Shown here: piece by piece, positions 37,242 to 44,840 of the stretch
Numbering within the stretch: the first letter of the stretch is position 1
How the letters are laid out: the number at the start of each line of letters is the position of its first letter
Assembly: GCF_011067745.1 (NCBI RefSeq)
Contig: NZ_JAAMPJ010000017.1
Span: forward strand, 62,001 to 126,000
Reading direction: 5' to 3'
From: Lentzea alba
GTDB taxonomy: Bacteria; Actinomycetota; Actinomycetes; Mycobacteriales; Pseudonocardiaceae
DNA: 64,000 nt
The notes under the pieces: model-generated
The model's input: the letters and a program-made list of their open reading frames with translations, nothing else
Database searches by the model: none
What the model was told of the DNA's origin: nothing
Program-made: the position numbers and the translations under genes

Positions 37242-38760
37242 CGGCCGAGCGGCCGAGGATGCAGTGGCCGAACGAGTCGACGCTGATCAGGCGAGCGTTG
37301 CCGAGCTGCTTGGCCATGCGCTGCGAGAACAGGTACTGCGTCGCCGGGTCGTAGTAGTTGCCCACCACGACGATCGGGTTCGCCGTCTTGCGGTTCCACG
37401 GGCCGATCCAGCGGTCCGGGTTGCGCGTCGGCCACGTCGGGCAGGCGAGCAGGTCGGACGCGGCCTGGGAACGGCCGAACGTCGGCGACTGCTTCTCCCA
37501 CTTCGCCGCCGTCTGCTCCCACAGGCGGTTGGTGCGGGCGAACGGCTTGTCGGTGCAGTTCACCGCGAAGTACGAGTCGTCCGCGGTGTACGGGGTGTCC
37601 GGCAGCGGGTCCACGTCGTAGCGGCCGGCACCGTTGTTCAGCGGCGCGGCGAGCTCCACCGCGGTCTGGACGCTGAGAACACCGGCAACACCGGGGTTCA
37701 GTGCGACGTGGACGCTCTGCAGCCACGCGACCAGGGCCGCGAAGCGCGGCACCGAGTAGAGGTCACCCGACACGCGGCCGATCACGTCGGCCAGCGTCAC
37801 CTTGGTGCCGTTGGGCAACGTCGCGGGGCCGGCCGCCAGGGCCTTCTTCATGGCCTCGAACTTGCCGCGCGCATCGCCGGCGAACGCGCACTTCGCCACA
37901 CCCGCGCTGTCACAACGCTTCAGCATCGCGTCCAGCGCGATCTCGAAGCCCTGCGCGCGCTGGCGGTCGTACTCGGTGCCGTTGGTCAGGCGCAGCTGCG
38001 GGTCGACGTTGCCGTCGATCACGATCGCCCGAGACTTCGACGGGAAGATGTTGGCGTACGTCGAGCCGATCAGCGTGCCGTACGAGAAACCGACGAAGTT
38101 CAGCTGCTTGTCGCCGACGGACTCGCGCATGACGTCGAGGTCGCGCGCGACGGCCTCGGTCGACATGTGGTTGAGCAGCGGGCCGGCGTTGATCTTGCAG
38201 TACGCGCTGTAGTCCTTGGCCGCGGTGATCGAACTGCTGATCTCCGCCTTGGTGGTGGGCAGGCTGTACCAGCCCGCGTTCACCGCGTCGGACTCCTCCT
38301 GGGTGCGGAAGCAGCGCAGCGGCGCGCTGCGGGCCACGCCACGCGGGTCGAAGCCGATGATGTCGAACCTGTCCAGCACGGCAGGCTGGAAGTAGTTCTT
38401 GGCGATGGCGCCGCGGATCAGGCCGGAACCGCCGGGGCCACCGGGGTTGAGGAAGATCGAGCCGATCTTGCGGGACGGGTCGTTCGCCGGCCGCTTCATC
38501 ATCGCGATGCCGGTCTTCTCACCGCGCGGGCGCGAGTGGTCGACGGGCACTTCCTGGGTGGTGCAGGAGAGCCGGGCACGTTCTTCGGGCGTCACGGTCG
38601 CCGGAAGCGTGGCCAGGACGTCTGCCGCGCACTGCCCCCAGGCAGCGGGTCTGACGACGGAGGCCTCGGTCTGGGCGGAAGCGGTGCCCAGACCGGTAAC
38701 TGCGGTGCCGAGCACGAGCGCACTCGTGATCAAGACACGGACTGCGGAAGATGACGTCAC
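37150..38760 (-). CDS. Secreted alpha/beta-hydrolase peptidase (tripeptidyl aminopeptidase type), copy A
   Basis: A 536-residue exported protein with signal ITSALVLGTAVTGLGTASAQ. The S33-family layout includes NPGGPGGSG (oxyanion region), the nucleophile serine in FVGFSYGTLIG, an Asp region, and GHCILG with the catalytic His. It resembles Streptomyces tripeptidyl aminopeptidases, which clip peptides from secreted proteins. It follows a near-identical paralogue in the same direction, and the upstream DNA is duplicated too. Confidence 0.9.
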   Translation of the reverse strand: MTSSSAVRVLITSALVLGTAVTGLGTASAQTEASVVRPAAWGQCAADVLATLPATVTPEERARLSCTTQEVPVDHSRPRGEKTGIAMMKRPANDPSRKIGSIFLNPGGPGGSGLIRGAIAKNYFQPAVLDRFDIIGFDPRGVARSAPLRCFRTQEESDAVNAGWYSLPTTKAEISSSITAAKDYSAYCKINAGPLLNHMSTEAVARDLDVMRESVGDKQLNFVGFSYGTLIGSTYANIFPSKSRAIVIDGNVDPQLRLTNGTEYDRQRAQGFEIALDAMLKRCDSAGVAKCAFAGDARGKFEAMKKALAAGPATLPNGTKVTLADVIGRVSGDLYSVPRFAALVAWLQSVHVALNPGVAGVLSVQTAVELAAPLNNGAGRYDVDPLPDTPYTADDSYFAVNCTDKPFARTNRLWEQTAAKWEKQSPTFGRSQAASDLLACPTWPTRNPDRWIGPWNRKTANPIVVVGNYYDPATQYLFSQRMAKQLGNARLISVDSFGHCILGRSAATDAAVAKYLVDLVAPAEGSVFQPNVQPFA

Positions 38761-38807
38761 GGATGCACCCCATCACCGACGGTGCACCGTTTGTACCCGT
38801 CGTTCGG

Positions 38808-38843
38808 AGGGTTGTGTCCCAGAGACGACAAGGACACAACCCT
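38808..38843. terminator. Hairpin between the two peptidase genes
   Basis: A 12-base stem AGGGTTGTGTCC/GGACACAACCCT with a 12-base loop, just after the stop of the second peptidase gene and before the promoter region of the first. It likely ends the upstream transcript. Confidence 0.6.
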
Positions 38844-38857
38844 TCCTCACGGACGAA

Positions 38858-40459
38858 TCAGAACGGTTGGACGTTCGGCTGGTAGACCGATCCGTTCACC
38901 GGAGCGGTGAGGTCGACCAGGTAACGGGTCACCGCCGCGTCGGCACCGGCCGAGTCACCGAGGATGCAGTGACCGAACGCGTCGACGCTGATCAGCCGCG
39001 CGTTGCCGAGCTGCTTGGCCATGCGCTGCGAGAACAGGTACTGCGTCGCCGGGTCGTAGTAGTTGCCCACCACGACGATCGGGTTCTTGGTCTTGCGGTT
39101 CCACGGGCCGATCCAGCGGTCCGGGTGGCGCGCCGGCCACGTCGGGCAGGTCAGCAGGTCGGACGCCGCCTGGTAGCGGCCGAACGTCGGCGACTCCTTC
39201 TCCCACTTGGCCGCCGTCGAAGCCCAGTTGCGGTTCGACTTCGTGAACGGCTTGTCGGTGCAGTTCACCGCGTAATACGAGTCGTCGCTGGTGTACGGCG
39301 TTTCCGGCAGCACGCGCACGTCCGCGCGACCGCTGAGGTTGTTCAGCATCGGAACGTCCACAACGGACTGAACGGCCAAAGCCGCAGCGGCCGACGGGTT
39401 CTGCGCGGCGTGGATCGACTGCAGCCAGGTCGTCAGGGCCTTGAACGTCGGCGGGCTGTACAGGTTGCTCGCCGTGCGGCCGACGAGGTCGGTCAGCGTG
39501 ACGACAACACCGCCGGGCAACGTCGTGGGGCCCTTGCGCAGGTTCTCGCGGATGTTGTCGAACTTCTTGCGAGCACCACCGGCGAACGCGCACTTCTCCA
39601 CGCCGACCGAGTCACAACGCTTGAGCATCGCGTCCAACGCGATCTCGAAACCGCGAGCACGCTCACGGTCGTACTGCGCGCCGTTGGTCAGACGCAGCTG
39701 CGGGTCGACGTTGCCGTCCAGGACCAGCGCACGCGACTTGGCTGGGAAGATGTTCGCGTAGGTCGCGCCGAGCAGCGTGCCGTACGAGAAGCCGACGAAC
39801 GTCAGCTGGCGGTCGCCGACGGCCTCGCGCATGACGTCGAGGTCGCGGGCGACGGCCTCGGTCGACATGTGGTTGAGCAGTGGGCCGGCGTTGATCCCGC
39901 AGTAGTCGGTGTAGACCTTGGACTGCCGGATGGAGCTCGCGATCTCGTCCTTGGTGATCGGCAGCGCGAACCAGCCCTCGTTGACCGCGTCGGCCTCCTC
40001 CTGGGTGCGGAAGCAGCGCAGCGGCGCGCTGCGGCCGACACCGCGCGGGTCGAAGCCGATGAGGTCGAACTTCTCGAGGATCTCCGGGGTGAAGAAGCTG
40101 GAGCCGTACGCGCTGTAGATCAGGCCGGCGCCACCGGGGCCGCCGGGGTTGATGAACAGCGAGCCGATCTTCTTCGCCGGGTTCAGCGCCGGGCGCTTCA
40201 TCATGATGACGCCCGTCTTGTCACCACGCGGGCGCGAGTGGTCGACGGGCACTTCCTGGACGGCACAGCTGACCTTGTCGCGCTGGGCGGCGGGAATCTC
40301 CGCGAGCACGTCGGCCGCGCACGGTCCCCACGCGGCAGGTCTGGCGGTGGATGCGGCTTCGGGCTGGGCCGAGGCGGCGCCCAGACCGGAGATGACGGTG
40401 CCGAGCGCGAGCGCACTGACAAGCGCCACGCGCACGGCACGCGTAGTTGCAGGAGTCAT
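38858..40459 (-). CDS. Secreted alpha/beta-hydrolase peptidase, copy B
   Basis: This 533-residue paralogue of the gene ending at 37150 keeps every catalytic motif: NPGGPGGAG, FVGFSYGTLLG, DGNVDPQLRLTNG and GHCILG. The signal peptide is similar. Sequence is highly alike over most of the length, differing mainly in the linker and C-terminal third. Both genes carry a similar upstream box (GTACCCG with TCGGAGGGT), so the promoter was copied with the gene. Different peptide preferences are possible. Confidence 0.9.
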   Translation of the reverse strand: MTPATTRAVRVALVSALALGTVISGLGAASAQPEAASTARPAAWGPCAADVLAEIPAAQRDKVSCAVQEVPVDHSRPRGDKTGVIMMKRPALNPAKKIGSLFINPGGPGGAGLIYSAYGSSFFTPEILEKFDLIGFDPRGVGRSAPLRCFRTQEEADAVNEGWFALPITKDEIASSIRQSKVYTDYCGINAGPLLNHMSTEAVARDLDVMREAVGDRQLTFVGFSYGTLLGATYANIFPAKSRALVLDGNVDPQLRLTNGAQYDRERARGFEIALDAMLKRCDSVGVEKCAFAGGARKKFDNIRENLRKGPTTLPGGVVVTLTDLVGRTASNLYSPPTFKALTTWLQSIHAAQNPSAAAALAVQSVVDVPMLNNLSGRADVRVLPETPYTSDDSYYAVNCTDKPFTKSNRNWASTAAKWEKESPTFGRYQAASDLLTCPTWPARHPDRWIGPWNRKTKNPIVVVGNYYDPATQYLFSQRMAKQLGNARLISVDAFGHCILGDSAGADAAVTRYLVDLTAPVNGSVYQPNVQPF

Positions 40460-40521
40460 CGATGCAGCCCATCACTGTCGACGGACCGCTTGTACCCGCC
40501 TATCGGAGGGTGTTGTCCCGG

Positions 40522-41493
40522 TTACACCGCCTGGGCGAGCGAAACCGCGAACCTTCCCTCGGTGTCAGTCCACCAACGATGCAACGCGAATCCGCCGTAT
40601 TCCAGCTCTTCACGCACGCCTTCCTCGCGGAACTTGGCCGACACCTCGGTCCGGAGTTCCTCGCCGGCGTGGAAATCGACGGTCAAGCCGAGTTCCGCGA
40701 TCGTCACCCGCATGTCTCGTTTGGCGCGCAGGCGCATCTCGATCCACTCCTGCTCGGCGTTCCACAACGCCACGTGCTCGAACGCCTCGACGTCGAAGTC
40801 TCCGCCGACCTCGCGGTTGAGCACGTTCAGCACGTTGCGGTTGAACTCCGCCGTGACGCCCTGCGCGTCGTCGTACGCCCGCACCAGCGTTGCGGGATCT
40901 TTCACGAGATCCGTGCCGAGCAGCAGCCACTCCCCCGGCTCCAGCACATCACGGACCGTGCGGAGGAACTTCTCCCGCTCCTCCGGGATGAGGTTGCCGA
41001 TCGTGCCGCCCAGGAACGCCACCACGCGCGGCGACTCACCCGGCAGCAACGACAGGTGTTGCGTGAAGTCGCCGACCACGCCGTGCACCCGCAGGCCCGG
41101 GTAGTCGGCCATGATCGCGTGCGCGGCGTCGGTCAACGCCGACACCGACACGTCCTGCGGCACGAACTCCTGCAACGTGCCGTGCTCACGCAACGCGCTG
41201 AGCAGCAACCGGGTCTTCTCCGACGACCCGGACCCCAGCTCCACCAGCGAATGCGCCCCGGTCGTGGCGGCGATCTCGGCCGCGCGGTCGGCGAGCACCT
41301 CGCGTTCGGCGCGCGTCGGGTAGTACTCGGGCAGGCGCGTGATGTCCTCGAACAACTCGCTGCCCACCGCGTCGTAGAACCACTTCGGCGAGACCCACTT
41401 GGGGTTCGCGGTCAGTCCGGCCCGCACGTCGGCACGTAGCGCGTGTGCGGCGTCCTCCGGTTTGAGATGAACGTCCAGCACCGGCTCGGTCAT
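40522..41493 (-). CDS. egtD: Histidine N-alpha-methyltransferase EgtD
   Basis: EgtD adds three methyl groups to histidine from SAM, making hercynine for ergothioneine. The SAM-binding site is in LVELGSGSSEKTRLLL, followed by YVPQD-type strands and FLGGTIGNL. The N-terminal WFYDAVGSELFEDITRLPEY is typical of DUF2260 methyltransferases. Length 323 is normal. It is the last gene of egtABCD and starts inside the egtC stop (4-base overlap). Confidence 0.95.
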   Translation of the reverse strand: MTEPVLDVHLKPEDAAHALRADVRAGLTANPKWVSPKWFYDAVGSELFEDITRLPEYYPTRAEREVLADRAAEIAATTGAHSLVELGSGSSEKTRLLLSALREHGTLQEFVPQDVSVSALTDAAHAIMADYPGLRVHGVVGDFTQHLSLLPGESPRVVAFLGGTIGNLIPEEREKFLRTVRDVLEPGEWLLLGTDLVKDPATLVRAYDDAQGVTAEFNRNVLNVLNREVGGDFDVEAFEHVALWNAEQEWIEMRLRAKRDMRVTIAELGLTVDFHAGEELRTEVSAKFREEGVREELEYGGFALHRWWTDTEGRFAVSLAQAV

Positions 41494-42215
41494 AGTGGTC
41501 GAACCTCCACAGTGGATGGAGCGGCGGTGACCACGTGCCGGTCGGGGATCTCCCGCCAGCCCGGGTCGTCGTCAAGCGGTTCGGACGCGAGCGTCACGCT
41601 CTGTCCCTGAACCAATACCCACAGGGCGTGTGTCCACGTTGTCCCCACGAGCACTTTTCCGTTGGTCAGCAGGAAGTTCAGGCGCGACTTCGGAGCCGCG
41701 TCCGCAACCTCCCGCACGAGTTCAACAAGCACCTGGTCCGGGTTCTTCCCGGTCTCCAGGCGACGTCTGAGGACCGCCCACAGCAGCGCCGAGTCCGTCG
41801 GCGCGTCCATGGTCAGCAGATCCGTCACGTCGAGCGTTTTCGCGAGCCCCGCCACGGTGTGCGGCCAGCCGTCCACCCGTCCGTTGTGACTGAACAGCCA
41901 CGTGCCGTCGGTGAACGGCGCGCAGGCGGCGTCCGCGACGGGCATGCCGACCGTCGCGGACCGCACCGCCGCCAGGAAGGCGGAAGCCTCGGTCGTCGCC
42001 AGCTGCCGCAGGTTCGCGTCGCTCCACAACGTGCCGGCGCGCCGGTACCGGACCGGGCCGGGGAACCAGCCGACGCCGTAGCCGTCGACGTTCACGGTTC
42101 CACCGGCCCGCATGTCCTTCGGTGCGTACGACTGGCGCTCCAGGGAGTGCGGCGCGTCGAAGAGCAGCCTGGCCAAGGGCAGGGCGGGGCCCAGGTAAGC
42201 CAGATGGCGGCACAT
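41490..42215 (-). CDS. egtC: Gamma-glutamyl hercynylcysteine sulfoxide hydrolase EgtC
   Basis: The 241-residue class-II amidotransferase starts MCRHLAYLGP; Cys2 is the N-terminal nucleophile after Met removal. It removes glutamate from the sulfoxide made by EgtB. Conserved TDGTWLFSHNGRVDGWP and DSALLWAVLRRRLE fit the Ntn-hydrolase fold. It begins 3 bases after egtB and overlaps egtD. Confidence 0.94.
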   Translation of the reverse strand: MCRHLAYLGPALPLARLLFDAPHSLERQSYAPKDMRAGGTVNVDGYGVGWFPGPVRYRRAGTLWSDANLRQLATTEASAFLAAVRSATVGMPVADAACAPFTDGTWLFSHNGRVDGWPHTVAGLAKTLDVTDLLTMDAPTDSALLWAVLRRRLETGKNPDQVLVELVREVADAAPKSRLNFLLTNGKVLVGTTWTHALWVLVQGQSVTLASEPLDDDPGWREIPDRHVVTAAPSTVEVRPL

Positions 42216-42218
42216 CTC

Positions 42219-43508
42219 TCAGGCGTCCCTGGCGCAGCGGAAGCCCGCGAAGATCTGCCTTCTGATCGGGTAGTCCCAGTTGCGGAACGTCGACCGGATC
42301 GCGGACTTGTCGGTGCCGAACGAACCACCGCGCAGCACCTTGTAGTCCGGTCCGAAGAAGACCTTCGAGTACTCGGGGTACGGGAAGACCTCGAAGCCCG
42401 GATAGCCGTGGAAGTCCGAAGAGGTCCACTCCCAGACGTCACCGATCAGCTGGTGCACGCCCGCGGGCGAGGCACCCTTGGGGTACGCGCCGACCGGTGC
42501 CGGACGCAGGTGCCGCTGCCCGAGGTTGGCGTGGATCTCGGCCGGATCCTCGTCGCCCCACGGATAACGCCTCGTCGTCGCGGTCTCGGCGTCGTAGCGG
42601 GCGGCCTTCTCCCACTCCTGCTCGGTCGGCAGCCGCTTGCCCGCCCACGTCGCGTACGCCTGGGCCTCGTGGAAGCACACGTGCACCACGGGTTCGTCCG
42701 GCACGATCGGTTCGGTGACGCCGAACGCGGTGCGGCTGAACGAGTTCCCCTCGCGGTGCCAGAACCGCGGCGCCACCAGCTTGGCCGTCGTCCGGTGCTG
42801 CCAGCCCGCGTCCGTCCACAGTCGACGGTCGTCGTAACCGCCGGCCAGCACGAACTCGGCGTACTCGGCGTTGGTGACCGGGGTGGTGTCGATGAAGAAC
42901 GCGTCGACGTGGACGGTGTGCGCCGGCCGTTCGTTGTCGAGCGCCCACGGTTCGTCCGACGTGCCCATTTCGAACGGTCCGCCCGGAATGAACGCTTCCG
43001 TTGCGGGCACGAGGTTTCCGGTGGGCGGCGGCGGTGCGTGCAGGACCGGTTCGCCGGTGCGCAGCTGGTGCGTGGCGAGCATCGTCTCGTCGTGCTGCTG
43101 CTCGTGCTGCACGATCATGCCGAACGCGAAGGCGTTCTCGACGAGCCGGCGGCCCTCCAGCGGGACCTTCTCCAGCACGTCGAACACCTTGCCGCGCACG
43201 TCTCCCACGTACTGGCGGGTCTCGACAGGACTGAGCAGCGGTAACTCGGGCCGCACGCTCCTGGCGAACTTGAACGCGTCGTAGTACTCGTCGATGTCGC
43301 TGCGGACCGGTTCGCGTCCGCCGACGTCGCGAACGAGCCAGAGCTCTTCCTGGTTGCCGATGTGCGCCAGGTCCCAGACCAGCGGCGACATCAGCTTCGA
43401 GTGTTGCCGGACGAGGTCGTGCTCGTCGACGGCGTCGGTCAAAGCGGTGGAACGCGCGCGCGAACGCAACAGTTCCTCCGCCACGTGCTCGCGGAGTTCT
43501 TCGGTCAC
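42219..43508 (-). CDS. egtB: Ergothioneine sulfoxide synthase EgtB
   Basis: EgtB is the iron enzyme that joins hercynine to gamma-glutamyl-cysteine with oxygen. The N-terminal DinB-like part gives His ligands (HIGNQEELW, EQQHDETMLA). The C-terminal formylglycine-enzyme-like domain ends in WEWTSSDFHGYPGFEVFPYP and NWDYPIRRQIFAGFRC. Length 429 is usual. The GTG overlaps the egtA stop (GTGA). It uses the gamma-glutamyl-cysteine made by EgtA. Confidence 0.95.
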   Translation of the reverse strand: MTEELREHVAEELLRSRARSTALTDAVDEHDLVRQHSKLMSPLVWDLAHIGNQEELWLVRDVGGREPVRSDIDEYYDAFKFARSVRPELPLLSPVETRQYVGDVRGKVFDVLEKVPLEGRRLVENAFAFGMIVQHEQQHDETMLATHQLRTGEPVLHAPPPPTGNLVPATEAFIPGGPFEMGTSDEPWALDNERPAHTVHVDAFFIDTTPVTNAEYAEFVLAGGYDDRRLWTDAGWQHRTTAKLVAPRFWHREGNSFSRTAFGVTEPIVPDEPVVHVCFHEAQAYATWAGKRLPTEQEWEKAARYDAETATTRRYPWGDEDPAEIHANLGQRHLRPAPVGAYPKGASPAGVHQLIGDVWEWTSSDFHGYPGFEVFPYPEYSKVFFGPDYKVLRGGSFGTDKSAIRSTFRNWDYPIRRQIFAGFRCARDA

Positions 43509-44704
43509 AGCTTCCCCTCAAGCTCCCGACTGATGGTGCTGATCTGGTCATGAGAAAGACCGGTGCGGTGCAACGACTCGATGCCCAGCGCGACAACGTC
43601 TTTCGCCGCTCTGGCAATGCGTTCGTCCGCCATTCCGTGCCGGGCGGCGACGAGCCACCGCCCGGCCGCCCGTTCGGTCGCCGCCAGCACACCGTCCACC
43701 ACGGACGGGTCGCTGAACAGCGCGACGAGCAGCGCACTCGGCGCGATCCACCCGCCCGGCGCGGGTGTGTCGAGGTAGCGGATCTCGATGTACCCGCGTG
43801 GTCGCACCGGCGGGAACATCGTGGTCAGGTGGTAGTCGAGGTCGTCGCTGGTGGGGCTGCGGTCGAGCGCCCCTTCGATCCAGTCGCCGAACGTCAGTCT
43901 GCGCGGCGGAATCCAGCTCGGACTCGGGCCGCGCACGACGATCACGGGCGTGTCGATGACCCGCCGCGCATAAGCCTGTGCCGGATCGGCGCACACAGCA
44001 CTTGGTCTGGTGCGCACGGGATCCGTGCCGTAGAGCGTCCGCATGCGCGCCGACGCCCAGTTTTCGTGCATGCCGCCGATGCTTGGCGAGTTCGCGAACA
44101 ACGCGATGAGCACCGGCCCGAGTTGGTGCACGGCGGCCCATCTGTCCCTGAGGTGCTTCTCCTCGCCGAAGTCCAGGCAGACCTGGAGACCGGCGGTGTT
44201 GCACATCATCGAGATGCCGTCGTGGCCGAGGTGGCCGAACGCGTGCTCCATCGCGGCGTAGCGCGGCACCTGGAGCATGCGCATGGGTCTGCGGTGCTGG
44301 TCGGCACCGCGGTCGCCGAGCACGAGACCGTGGTCCGCCAGCAGGGCGGTGAGCTGGGAGATGTCTTCGGTGACCGTGCGGAAGAGGTCCGGGAGGCTGG
44401 TGCAGGGAGGAGTGGAGATCTCGACCTGCCCGCCCGGTTCGACGGTCAACGGGGTGCCGCTGGGAAGCGGCCGCTGGGGGCTGTCCGGAACGAGGGTGGG
44501 TGGCGCGTGCTCACCGAGAGCAGCGGCCAACCTGTGCTTGTCTAGCGTCTGACCTGGGTCTTCGGCGTGGTGCACGGTCCATTCGAGCTCCACGCCGAAC
44601 AACCTCGGAGGCCCGTGTTTGAAACAGACCGAGGCCACGTAGGCCTCGGCCTCAGCGCGGTCGGCGAACCTCGCCGGCGCCGGTTGATTACGCAACGCAG
44701 TCAC
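43505..44704 (-). CDS. egtA: Glutamate-cysteine ligase EgtA
   Basis: EgtA makes gamma-glutamyl-cysteine with ATP, the first step of the mycobacterial-type ergothioneine route. The GCS2 motifs are visible: FGVELEWTVHH, GGQVEISTPP, MMCNTAGLQVCLD and RGYIEIRYLD. The GTG at 44704 lies about 9 bases after GGGGAG; longer in-frame readings have no ribosome site. It heads a fully coupled egtABCD operon; egtE is not in the window. Confidence 0.94.
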   Translation of the reverse strand: MTALRNQPAPARFADRAEAEAYVASVCFKHGPPRLFGVELEWTVHHAEDPGQTLDKHRLAAALGEHAPPTLVPDSPQRPLPSGTPLTVEPGGQVEISTPPCTSLPDLFRTVTEDISQLTALLADHGLVLGDRGADQHRRPMRMLQVPRYAAMEHAFGHLGHDGISMMCNTAGLQVCLDFGEEKHLRDRWAAVHQLGPVLIALFANSPSIGGMHENWASARMRTLYGTDPVRTRPSAVCADPAQAYARRVIDTPVIVVRGPSPSWIPPRRLTFGDWIEGALDRSPTSDDLDYHLTTMFPPVRPRGYIEIRYLDTPAPGGWIAPSALLVALFSDPSVVDGVLAATERAAGRWLVAARHGMADERIARAAKDVVALGIESLHRTGLSHDQISTISRELEGKL

Positions 44705-44787
44705 GCTGCCACACTCCCCGTGATCGTCTGGCGCGTTCGACGCTACACGCGGGGTCTGACAGTTGCACGGGTTGAAAACCTTACGAA

Positions 44788-44833
44788 TCAGGGTCCTGGC
44801 TGTGCGCACGCGTGTGCACAGCCAGGACCCTGA
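44788..44833. terminator. Strong hairpin terminator after the sugar-dehydrogenase fusion gene
   Basis: An 18-base perfect stem (TCAGGGTCCTGGCTGTGC and its complement) with a 10-base loop, 7 bases from the fusion-gene stop and upstream of egtA. It isolates the two transcripts. Confidence 0.85.
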
Positions 44834-44840
44834 AATCAAC

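Noticed and set aside
38399-41104. A 901-codon forward open frame
   Set aside because: It is antisense to the second peptidase gene and egtD and is very rich in Arg, Val and Asp, typical of a high-GC shadow frame.
40522-44704. Search for egtE next to egtABCD
   Set aside because: No PLP lyase of that type adjoins the operon. The PLP enzyme at 60491 is a Cys/Met-type protein with the SGTKYLGGHGD motif and is too far away to be assigned.
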